Assembly: GCF_050632405.1 (NCBI RefSeq)
Contig: NZ_CP192601.1
Location: 4,278,001-4,342,000, forward strand
DNA from: Roseococcus sp050632405
GTDB lineage: Bacteria > Pseudomonadota > Alphaproteobacteria > Acetobacterales > Acetobacteraceae
Length of the DNA stretch: 64,000 nt
Direction of reading: 5' to 3'
Positions 43,701-51,250 of this stretch are shown piece after piece. The translations under genes were made by a program, and so were the position numbers. Numbering within the stretch: the first letter of the stretch is position 1; each line of letters starts with the position of its first letter. The notes beneath the pieces are model-generated. The model did not search any database. It saw only the letters and a program-made list of their open reading frames with translations, and was not told the origin of the DNA.

Positions 43701-46700
43701 CTGTGAAGGAGCAGGTGCTGACGGCCAAGACGGCTGTGGAAGGTCTGATCACCGCCCTTGCGACGCGTCTGGACGCTGATATTGCGGACCTGCAGGCGGA
43801 TGTTGCGTCGAACACGACTGATATTGCTGCGCTGACCGGTCGTGTGACGACGCTGGAGACGGCTGTCACGCGTCTCGACGGCCTTGCCACTGTGCCTGGT
43901 TCTGTGAAGGAGCAGGTGCTGACGGCCAAGACGGCTGTGGAGGGTCTGATCACCGCCCTTGCGACGCGCCTGGACGCTGATATTGCGGACCTGCAGGCGG
44001 ATGTTGCGTCGAACACGACTGATATTGCTGCGCTGACCGGTCGCGTGACGACGCTGGAGACGGCGGTCACGCGTCTCGACGGCCTTGCCACTGTGCCTGG
44101 TTCTGTGAAGGAGCAGGTGCTGACGGCCAAGACGGCTGTGGAAGGTCTGATCACCGCCCTTGCGACGCGCCTGGACGCTGATATTGCGGACCTGCAGGCG
44201 GATGTTGCGTCGAACACGACTGATATTGCTGCGCTGACCGGTCGCGTGACGACGCTGGAGACGGCGGTCACGCGTCTCGACGGCCTTGCCACTGTGCCTG
44301 GTTCTGTGAAGGAGCAGGTGCTGACGGCCAAGACGGCTGTGGAAGGTCTGATCACCGCCCTTGCGACGCGCCTGGACGCTGATATTGCGGACCTGCAGGC
44401 GGATGTTGCGTCGAACACGACTGATATTGCTGCGCTGACCGGTCGCGTGACGACGCTGGAGACGGCGGTCACGCGTCTCGACGGCCTTGCCACTGTGCCT
44501 GGTTCTGTGAAGGAGCAGGTGCTGACGGCCAAGACGGCTGTGGAGGGTCTGATCACCGCCCTTGCGACGCGCCTGGACGCTGATATTGCGGACCTGCAGG
44601 CGGATGTTGCGTCGAACACGACTGATATTGCTGCGCTGACCGGTCGCGTGACGACGCTGGAGACGGCGGTCACGCGTCTCGACGGCCTTGCCACTGTGCC
44701 TGGTTCTGTGAAGGAGCAGGTGCTGACGGCCAAGACGGCTTTGGAAGGTCTGATCACCGCCCTTGCGACGCGCCTGGACGCTGATATTGCGGACCTGCAG
44801 GCGGATGTTGCGTCGAACACGACTGATATTGCTGCGCTGACCGGTCGCGTGACGACGCTGGAGACGGCGGTCACGCGTCTCGACGGCCTTGCCACTGTGC
44901 CTGGTTCTGTGAAGGAGCAGGTGCTGACGGCCAAGACGGCTGTGGAAGGTCTGATCACCGCCCTTGCGACGCGCCTGGACGCTGATATTGCGGACCTGCA
45001 GGCGGATGTTGCGTCGAACACGACTGATATTGCTGCGCTGACCGGTCGCGTGACGACGCTGGAGACGGCGGTCACGCGTCTCGACGGCCTTGCCACTGTG
45101 CCTGGTTCTGTGAAGGAGCAGGTGCTGACGGCCAAGACGGCTGTGGAAGGTCTGATCACCGCCCTTGCGACGCGCCTGGACGCTGATATTGCGGACCTGC
45201 AGGCGGATGTTGCGTCGAACACGACTGATATTGCTGCGCTGACCGGTCGCGTGACGACGCTGGAGACGGCGGTCACGCGTCTCGACGGCCTTGCCACTGT
45301 GCCTGGTTCTGTGAAGGAGCAGGTGCTGACGGCCAAGACGGCTGTGGAAGGTCTGATCACCGCCCTTGCGACGCGCCTGGACGCTGATATTGCGGACCTG
45401 CAGGCGGATGTTGCGTCGAACACGACTGATATTGCTGCGCTGACCGGTCGCGTGACGACGCTGGAGACGGCGGTCACGCGTCTCGACGGCCTTGCCACTG
45501 TGCCTGGTTCTGTGAAGGAGCAGGTGCTGACGGCCAAGACGGCTGTGGAAGGTCTGATCACCGCCCTTGCGACGCGCCTGGACGCTGATATTGCGGACCT
45601 GCAGGCGGATGTTGCGTCGAACACGACTGATATTGCTGCGCTGACCGGTCGCGTGACGACGCTGGAGACGGCGGTCACGCGTCTCGACGGCCTTGCCACT
45701 GTGCCTGGTTCTGTGAAGGAGCAGGTGCTGACGGCCAAGACGGCTGTGGAAGGTCTGATCACCGCCCTTGCGACGCGTCTGGACGCTGATATTGCGGACC
45801 TGCAGGCGGATGTTGCGTCGAACACGACTGATATTGCTGCGCTGACCGGTCGTGTGACGACGCTGGAGACGGCTGTCACGCGTCTCGACGGCCTTGCCAC
45901 TGTGCCTGGTTCTGTGAAGGAGCAGGTGCTGACGGCCAAGACGGCTGTGGAGGGTCTGATCACCGCCCTTGCGACGCGCCTGGACGCTGATATTGCGGAC
46001 CTGCAGGCGGATGTTGCGTCGAACACGACTGATATTGCTGCGCTGACCGGTCGCGTGACGACGCTGGAGACGGCGGTCACGCGTCTCGACGGCCTTGCCA
46101 CTGTGCCTGGTTCTGTGAAGGAGCAGGTGCTGACGGCCAAGACGGCTGTGGAAGGTCTGATCACCGCCCTTGCGACGCGCCTGGACGCTGATCTCAAAGC
46201 CGTCTCTCTGACTCCGACACTCTCGATCGTCGGCACTGATCTTATCGACAGCGTCCTCGAGACCCATGAGGGCGACTTGGTCGTGCGCGTTAGCTTGCCG
46301 TCTGTGGTGGCGACGACCGATGTGGTTCAATTGTTCCTGGGTGGCCAGCCGTTCGGTACCCCCAAGACAAACACGCTCGATGGCACCGAAGTCGGGAATG
46401 GCTATGTTGATTTCACGGTAACCAGGGCTGATCTCGGCGTAGATGGTCTTAAAGCACTCACCGCCAAAATTGTGTCCGGTGCAGTCACCAGCAACGCAAG
46501 CCCTGGACTGTTCTTTACTCTTCATCCAGCAGATATCAACGGGCCGGATGCGCCCGTGCTGGATCCAGTGGCCTCGAACAATCTGATCAATAAGGTTGAG
46601 CATGATGGCACAACCTGGTTGACAGGCACGGCTGAGGCTAACGCGCGAGTCACCATTCGCTTCTTGGATGAAAATGCAAGCAGCGCCGTGGTTTCGACGC

Positions 46701-49700
46701 GTTCCGTCAGGGCTGACGAGTTCGGCAATTGGTCTCTGCCGTATTCTTCCGTCACTTTGCCGGCCGATGGCACCTACACAATCAGCGTTACGGCAACCGA
46801 CGCCGCCGGCTTGACCAGCGCGGCCACCACCCAAACCGGTGTGGTCATCGACAGCGTGGTGCCGACCGCCCCCGGCATCAACATCGTGGCCAACGACGAC
46901 ATTGTTGATGTTCTTGAGAACGTCTCTGGTTTCACGATCGCTGGGACCGGTGAGAACGGTGCGACGATCACGCTCTCGCTCTCGAGCGGCCGCACGCTGA
47001 CGGCGGGCAACACCACCACGGTCACTGGCGGCGTTTGGTCCTTCGCCGTTGCCAGCCGTGAGGCAGGCACGTTCTTCAAGAACGGCGACGAGCTCATCAC
47101 CGTGACGCAGACGGATGCAGCAGGCAACATCAGCGCAGAAACGAAACGATTGATCGAGGTGGTCAACACCTTGGTGGCCGGGGGTGACCTTCGTGCACTG
47201 TCCGTGTCTGATTTGTCGGGTCTCACCAGGCTCGATTTGAACGCCGATGCCATTTTGCCCAGCAGCACCGCATTCTTGCCGCTAGCGATTGATGCCAGGG
47301 GTTACCGCCTGACCGCGGCAGACACAGGCGTTACTCTTGCCGCAGTCACCCTGGCGAATGTCGGCGCTCTCACAGTCAATACCGGCGTCACACTGGCGAT
47401 GACGGCCAATCAGGCCACCAGTTTCAACAATGCTGGCGGTATTACGTTGAACGGTACTGGCTCTGTTGCCGTCTCGGCTTCGGGCAACCTTATGTCGCAG
47501 AATCTCGATAAGGTATCGCTCACGCTGACAGGGGCAACCACCTTGCCAGACGAGACGGCTGAGCAGCCCGATTCGATCAATGCTCAATCGCACCAAATCA
47601 CGGTTGCAGGTCCGGTCAGCTTGGTTGGCGTGAACCTGACAAACCTCGGGACGATCACGATCAGTACCGGCGCAACCTTGACCGCCACAGCCGCCCAGCT
47701 GACGGGGCAAACGGTTACGGGCAGTGGCGCGGTTTCTGTGACCTCGCTTCAGGCAGATACTAACCTCAGCAACGTGAACCCTGCAGGAGGGGTAACGGCG
47801 TCGGTGACCGCGAACATCGACGTCACTGCGAACGTCAACCTGAGCAACGTCGACACGTACACCGTTGGCGGTGGGTTCACCCTGACTGCGAACGCTGCGC
47901 AGGTCACGGGACGAGTGGTGGAAGGCCTCGGCGCTGTTTCGGTCAAGGCGCTGGAAGCCAATACGAATTTGGCCAACGTGAACCCCTCGGGAGGGGTAAC
48001 GGCGTGGGTGTCCACGAGCATCGACATCACTGCGAACAACAACCTGAGCAACGTCGATACGTACACAGTTGACGGTGGGTTCACCCTGACTGCGAACGCT
48101 GCGCAGGTCACGGGACGAACGGTGGACGGCCTCGGCGCTATTTCCGTCAAGGCGCTGGAAGCCAATACGAATTTGGCCAACGTGAACCCGGATACGGGCG
48201 TCACTGCTACGGTCAGCAGTGATATCAACGTCACTGGTAACGCCAATCTCGGCAACGTCGATACATATGAGGTGGATTCCGCCCGCACACTGACTATCAC
48301 GGCGGCTCAGATCACGGGCAAAGACGCTACGGGTGCGGGCACGGTGGCGGTGAGGGAACTGCATGCCACGCTTAATGCGGATTTGGCGTCGATTGACACG
48401 GGCGGGCTGACCGCTACGGCCCAGTTGACGAACCAGACTGTCAACTTCACGGGGAATCTCGGGAAGGCGCAGGTCTTTATTCTTGGCACTGCGGGCGGCG
48501 CGCTGGACATCTTTAACATCGATGCCGCCAACTTGGGCACAGCGACGTTCACTGTGACTGCGAACGCTGTGCTGCAGGGCACCGCGGCGAAGCTTACGGG
48601 TAAGGTCGCGACGGGCGCCGGCACGGTGGCAGTGACGGATCTGCATGCCACGCTTGGTGCTGATCTGAGCGGTTTGGACGCCACGACGACGACGGCAGCC
48701 TTTAACGGGAACGGCACGTTCATCGGCACGCTGGATGGTGCGGTGGTCACCGTGGGTGATGGATTCACGATGACCGCGGCCGCCAGCAGGGTGGCGAGCG
48801 AGACGATCAACAAAATCGCTACCGGTAAGCTGGCCGTCACCATCGGCGCGGGCGATGCGACAGCCAACGTGAGCAGCATCGCAGGCAATGCGCTGGATAG
48901 CGTCACGGTCACGGACAACGTGACCTTTACTGGCACGCTTGACGATGCGGTGGCCACCACGGTGGACACCGGCCTGACGCTGACGGCGGCAGCCTCTGTG
49001 CTGACAGGCAAGACGGTCAATGGGCCTGGTAGCGTGACGGTGACCGCGCTGGGCGCCACCACCGACCTGTCCGGCGTGACGGTGAGCGGTGGCGTGTCGA
49101 TCGACTTGGCTGCAACATCCCTGACGATGGGGGCGGGCAAGATCGGTGCGACCGGCTTGACCGTCATTAGTACCGGCGGTGCGGCAACATTGGATTTGAC
49201 GGGCACTGGCGGCGACATGGACGCAACCGCCCTGACCGCTGAGGCTGCCGTAACCTTGGTGGTGGCTGCCCAGCAGGTTGGCGGTAAGACGCTCACGACG
49301 ACGGGCGTGACTGGCGCGAACAAGTTCGTGATTGAGCTGGAGACCGCGGACAACATCAGCGCGGGTGCGTTGAATGTGTTGGTGCCAGCTCGGTATGACC
49401 TGAGCATCGCGGATAGTGCGTCCGTGTCGATGAGTGTGGCGCAGCACAATGGGGCGGGTGTCATCACGGCCGGCGGACCTGGTGAAACCGTTGTGTTCGT
49501 GGATTCCGGGAGTGTTACCGGCAATACGTCGATTGAGACTTACGTTCTGGCTGATGGCAACCAGACGTTCACGCTGGGTGCTGCTGGTCAGAACGTGACG
49601 ACGAGTGGCGGCACGGTGACGATCGACAGCAACGATTTTGCATCCCTGACGGGAGCGATCGACGGCACGGCTGGCACGGTGACGCTGCAAGTCACGGCTG

Positions 49701-51250
49701 ACAGCAGCGTGGCGAACGCGACGCTGACCGATGTTGTGATTGATCTTGATAGCGGCGTTGACCTGACGCTGACCTATGTGCAGCACGCTCTGCTGGGCAC
49801 GGGCACGAATACCAACATCGTGACCCTGAGCGGCACGGTGCAGGACCTGACCGGCAATACGTCGATTGAGAGCTACGTTCTGGCGTCTGGCACGCAGACG
49901 TTCACGCTGGGTACTGCTGCTCAGAACGTGACGACGAGTGGCGGCACGGTGACGATCGACAGCAACGATTTTGCATCCCTGACGGGAGCGATCGACGGCA
50001 CGGCTGGCACGGTGACGCTGCAAGTCACGGCTGACAGCAGCGTGGCGAACGCGACGCTGACCGATGTTGTGATTGATCTTGATAGCGGCGTTGACCTGAC
50101 GCTGACCTATGTGCAGCACGCTCTGCTGGGCACGGGCACGAATACCAACATCGTGACCCTGAGCGGCACGGTGCAGGACCTGACCGGCAATACGTCGATT
50201 GAGAGCTACGTTCTGGCGTCTGGCACGCAGACGTTCACGCTGGGTACTGCTGCTCAGAACGTGACGACGAGTGGCGGCACGGTGACGATCGACAGCAACG
50301 ATTTTGCATCCCTGACGGGAGCGATCGACGGCACGGCTGGCACGGTGACGCTGCAAGTCACGGCTGACAGCAGCGTGGCGAACGCGACGCTGACCGATGT
50401 TGTGATTGATCTTGATAGCGGCGTTGACCTGACGCTGACCTATGTGCAGCACGCTCTGCTGGGCACGGGCACGAATACCAACATCGTGACCCTGAGCGGC
50501 ACGGTGCAGGACCTGACCGGCAATACGTCGATTGAGAGCTACGTTCTGGCGTCTGGCACGCAGACGTTCACGCTGGGTACTGCTGCTCAGAACGTGACGA
50601 CGAGTGGCGGCACGGTGACGATCGACAGCAACGATTTTGCATCCCTGACGGGAGCGATCGACGGCACGGCTGGCACGGTGACGCTGCAAGTCACGGCTGA
50701 CAGCAGCGTGGCGAACGCGACGCTGACCGATGTTGTGATTGATCTTGATAGCGGCGTTGACCTGACGCTGACCTATGTGCAGCACGCTCTGCTGGGCACG
50801 GGCACGGATACCAACATCGTGACCCTGAGCGGCACGGTGCAGAACCTGACCGGCAATACGTCGATTGAGAGCTACGTTCTGGCGTCTGGCACGCAGACGT
50901 TCACGCTGGGTAATGCTGCCCAGAACGTGACGACGAGTGGCGGCACGGTGACGATCGACAGCAACGATTTTGCATCCCTGACGGGAGCGATCGACGGCAC
51001 GGCTGGCACGGTGACGCTGCTGGTCACGGCTGACAGCAGCGTGGCGAACGCGACGCTGACCGATGTTGTGATTGATCTTGATAGCGGCGTGGACCTGACG
51101 CTGACCTATGTGCAGCACGCTCTGCTGGGCACGGGCACGAATACCAACATCGTGACCCTGAGCGGCACGGCGCAGAACCTGACCGGCAATACGTCGATTG
51201 AGAGCTACGTTCTGGCGTCTGGCACGCAGACGTTCACGCTGGGTACATGA
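37769..51250 (+). CDS. Giant RTX/type I secreted adhesin, N-terminal part up to the first frameshift (4493 aa)
   Basis: The start is the ATG at 37769 (MALVRPPRILSVQ) with AAGG about 10 bases upstream; there is no Sec signal. Order of regions by residue: 1-205, two bacterial Ig-like domains (DGVVVLGTATANASGAWSF). 212-770, five Ig-like units with SLAGQEAGATVVWQRS. 776-1307, two copies of a beta domain starting FTFAEAAGTVTFGG. 1310-2807, coiled coil with 21 identical 67-residue units. 2810-3140, Bap-type Ig domains (TGTAEANARVTIRF). 3145-3910, irregular beta repeats with LTANAAQVTGR. From 3911, the 111-residue array. The frame closes at TGA 51248-51250 because of one extra base at 51245. The role is probably surface adhesion or biofilm, inferred from the Bap-like architecture. 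Confidence 0.85.
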   Translation: MALVRPPRILSVQDGVGAQRGFLANGATTDDATLSLVGEAVPGGVVTIFDGVVVLGTATANASGAWSFNTPALVLGAHSLSATVSIPAGVSANSDPFMATVASSVVLPGAPTIASVRDNVVGGKFGVLASGDVTNDGTLSITGSAAANATVRIFDGGVLIGTTAANAQGNWSWTSPLLADGVHLISAAVVNNGLPSLLSNSFRLTVDTAATAGTLSLAGFSDTGASAADFVSTDNVFSLSLAGQEAGATVVWQRSANGGATWTNTTAAQSLTADGTYLYRARVTDGAGNVATSNVVTMTLDRVAAPATQVTLASDTGASSTDRITNIAQVNVGGLQQGATWQYSTNAGSTWTTGSGSSFALPEGTYAAGRVLVRQTDLAGNTSVTTALAGVTVVDLTGPASGVLSLSGYTDTGASASDFVSSDNTFSLALAGQEAGATIVWQRSTDGGVNWSTTTQAQSAIAAGSYQFRALVSDAAGNVTTTNVISMTVTASAPASGVLSLSNFTDSGTSSSDFLSNDSTFTLSLAGQEAGATVVWQRSTDGGANWSTTTAQQSNIADGSYQFRAVVTDGAGNSSTSNVVSATIDTAAPAAGVLSLSGFTDSGTSSSDFLSNDSTFTLSLAGQEAGATVVWQRSTDGGANWSTTTAQQSSIADGSYQFRAVVTDAAGNSSTSNVVSTTIDATVAKPTVALANDTGVAGDNITTDGSVNVGSLEALATWQYSLDSGNNWTSGSGTSFSVPVGTYAAGAVLVRQTDAAGNVSANAAFLNQIQIVPPVTFTFAEAAGTVTFGGTATGAITVTIAADGSATFARQGVNATGTVAGVGGKLIDVAAGTAFVVDLQGTGTAETFTLNAPKAAELVLQGSLGAGVDSFVIVVNDVSANTADTRTLKVVTSAMTSTADRLVFDFADTLDLVVLSSGSVISSAFNTLEIKRGTVDTTQASLPTGLALEINSSVVLSVSQISNVSSVQSATGLGSVSVSIGSDAELSAFLSFLATQPADFFLGSEVSFTGSNGYTPSGSQLQQLNAAVEAASTPVFTLSEAAGVVTLGGNATGDISISINSSGAATFVREGVSASGSVASFGTKRLDVDPASVLSVAVQGTTGDDVFTINAPNAGAISFSGALGTGSDELAVRVRDTVAGYNVRNLKVDTSAVTGGEIISFIFDSTAANTVNPFDNDAVKLTSDSVISNSFTTIKVRTGSLDASLATIPAGIAFDVQSTVVLSYSQFIASNSFLSINDTGSLLINLTAAELTSLTSFLATAPASFTLIGMTVGLSVGGTIYQVEGGQISQLVINGGNISYVPVTNADANFAALQGAFAGIAGVSYPGIPGLQAEIDALQTQVATNGTDIAALAGRATTLETAVTLLNNTASVTGSVKEQVLTAKTAVEGLITALATRLDADIADLQADVASNTTDIAALTGRVTTLETAVTRLDGLATVPGSVKEQVLTAKTAVEGLITALATRLDADIADLQADVASNTTDIAALTGRVTTLETAVTRLDGLATVPGSVKEQVLTAKTAVEGLITALATRLDADIADLQADVASNTTDIAALTGRVTTLETAVTRLDGLATVPGSVKEQVLTAKTAVEGLITALATRLDADIADLQADVASNTTDIAALTGRVTTLETAVTRLDGLATVPGSVKEQVLTAKTAVEGLITALATRLDADIADLQADVASNTTDIAALTGRVTTLETAVTRLDGLATVPGSVKEQVLTAKTAVEGLITALATRLDADIADLQADVASNTTDIAALTGRVTTLETAVTRLDGLATVPGSVKEQVLTAKTAVEGLITALATRLDADIADLQADVASNTTDIAALTGRVTTLETAVTRLDGLATVPGSVKEQVLTAKTAVEGLITALATRLDADIADLQADVASNTTDIAALTGRVTTLETAVTRLDGLATVPGSVKEQVLTAKTAVEGLITALATRLDADIADLQADVASNTTDIAALTGRVTTLETAVTRLDGLATVPGSVKEQVLTAKTAVEGLITALATRLDADIADLQADVASNTTDIAALTGRVTTLETAVTRLDGLATVPGSVKEQVLTAKTAVEGLITALATRLDADIADLQADVASNTTDIAALTGRVTTLETAVTRLDGLATVPGSVKEQVLTAKTAVEGLITALATRLDADIADLQADVASNTTDIAALTGRVTTLETAVTRLDGLATVPGSVKEQVLTAKTAVEGLITALATRLDADIADLQADVASNTTDIAALTGRVTTLETAVTRLDGLATVPGSVKEQVLTAKTAVEGLITALATRLDADIADLQADVASNTTDIAALTGRVTTLETAVTRLDGLATVPGSVKEQVLTAKTALEGLITALATRLDADIADLQADVASNTTDIAALTGRVTTLETAVTRLDGLATVPGSVKEQVLTAKTAVEGLITALATRLDADIADLQADVASNTTDIAALTGRVTTLETAVTRLDGLATVPGSVKEQVLTAKTAVEGLITALATRLDADIADLQADVASNTTDIAALTGRVTTLETAVTRLDGLATVPGSVKEQVLTAKTAVEGLITALATRLDADIADLQADVASNTTDIAALTGRVTTLETAVTRLDGLATVPGSVKEQVLTAKTAVEGLITALATRLDADIADLQADVASNTTDIAALTGRVTTLETAVTRLDGLATVPGSVKEQVLTAKTAVEGLITALATRLDADIADLQADVASNTTDIAALTGRVTTLETAVTRLDGLATVPGSVKEQVLTAKTAVEGLITALATRLDADIADLQADVASNTTDIAALTGRVTTLETAVTRLDGLATVPGSVKEQVLTAKTAVEGLITALATRLDADLKAVSLTPTLSIVGTDLIDSVLETHEGDLVVRVSLPSVVATTDVVQLFLGGQPFGTPKTNTLDGTEVGNGYVDFTVTRADLGVDGLKALTAKIVSGAVTSNASPGLFFTLHPADINGPDAPVLDPVASNNLINKVEHDGTTWLTGTAEANARVTIRFLDENASSAVVSTRSVRADEFGNWSLPYSSVTLPADGTYTISVTATDAAGLTSAATTQTGVVIDSVVPTAPGINIVANDDIVDVLENVSGFTIAGTGENGATITLSLSSGRTLTAGNTTTVTGGVWSFAVASREAGTFFKNGDELITVTQTDAAGNISAETKRLIEVVNTLVAGGDLRALSVSDLSGLTRLDLNADAILPSSTAFLPLAIDARGYRLTAADTGVTLAAVTLANVGALTVNTGVTLAMTANQATSFNNAGGITLNGTGSVAVSASGNLMSQNLDKVSLTLTGATTLPDETAEQPDSINAQSHQITVAGPVSLVGVNLTNLGTITISTGATLTATAAQLTGQTVTGSGAVSVTSLQADTNLSNVNPAGGVTASVTANIDVTANVNLSNVDTYTVGGGFTLTANAAQVTGRVVEGLGAVSVKALEANTNLANVNPSGGVTAWVSTSIDITANNNLSNVDTYTVDGGFTLTANAAQVTGRTVDGLGAISVKALEANTNLANVNPDTGVTATVSSDINVTGNANLGNVDTYEVDSARTLTITAAQITGKDATGAGTVAVRELHATLNADLASIDTGGLTATAQLTNQTVNFTGNLGKAQVFILGTAGGALDIFNIDAANLGTATFTVTANAVLQGTAAKLTGKVATGAGTVAVTDLHATLGADLSGLDATTTTAAFNGNGTFIGTLDGAVVTVGDGFTMTAAASRVASETINKIATGKLAVTIGAGDATANVSSIAGNALDSVTVTDNVTFTGTLDDAVATTVDTGLTLTAAASVLTGKTVNGPGSVTVTALGATTDLSGVTVSGGVSIDLAATSLTMGAGKIGATGLTVISTGGAATLDLTGTGGDMDATALTAEAAVTLVVAAQQVGGKTLTTTGVTGANKFVIELETADNISAGALNVLVPARYDLSIADSASVSMSVAQHNGAGVITAGGPGETVVFVDSGSVTGNTSIETYVLADGNQTFTLGAAGQNVTTSGGTVTIDSNDFASLTGAIDGTAGTVTLQVTADSSVANATLTDVVIDLDSGVDLTLTYVQHALLGTGTNTNIVTLSGTVQDLTGNTSIESYVLASGTQTFTLGTAAQNVTTSGGTVTIDSNDFASLTGAIDGTAGTVTLQVTADSSVANATLTDVVIDLDSGVDLTLTYVQHALLGTGTNTNIVTLSGTVQDLTGNTSIESYVLASGTQTFTLGTAAQNVTTSGGTVTIDSNDFASLTGAIDGTAGTVTLQVTADSSVANATLTDVVIDLDSGVDLTLTYVQHALLGTGTNTNIVTLSGTVQDLTGNTSIESYVLASGTQTFTLGTAAQNVTTSGGTVTIDSNDFASLTGAIDGTAGTVTLQVTADSSVANATLTDVVIDLDSGVDLTLTYVQHALLGTGTDTNIVTLSGTVQNLTGNTSIESYVLASGTQTFTLGNAAQNVTTSGGTVTIDSNDFASLTGAIDGTAGTVTLLVTADSSVANATLTDVVIDLDSGVDLTLTYVQHALLGTGTNTNIVTLSGTAQNLTGNTSIESYVLASGTQTFTLGT
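41960..46180 (+). repeat. 21 tandem 201-bp units encoding a coiled coil (67 aa each)
   Basis: The first copy of CTGGACGCTGAT is at 41960 and the boundary after the last full unit is at 46181, exactly 21 x 201 bases. Each unit reads DADIADLQADVASNTTDIAA, LTGRVTTLETAVTRLDGLA, TVPGSVKEQVLTAKTAVEGL, then ITALATRL, with heptad spacing of hydrophobic residues. Protein identity is complete except one Val to Leu (KTALEG, near 44740). DNA variants are otherwise silent (for example GGAT/GGAC, CGTCTG/CGCCTG) and recur 603 bases apart, showing multi-unit duplication. Confidence 0.95.

Noticed and set aside
41126..46834. Very long antisense open frames (1902 and 1498 codons) opposite the coiled-coil array
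   Set aside because: The 201-bp unit is a multiple of three, so one stop-free antisense unit automatically yields a huge frame. Composition is Ser/Arg/Val-rich and repetitive with no domain, and the plus-strand product is clearly the gene.
51245..51250. Programmed +1 frameshifting at GGT ACA TGA to rejoin the giant adhesin
   Set aside because: To continue, the ribosome would have to skip one base and re-pair on CAT after ACA, for which the P-site tRNA match is poor. Four such events in a row would also be needed. No stimulating structure is evident.
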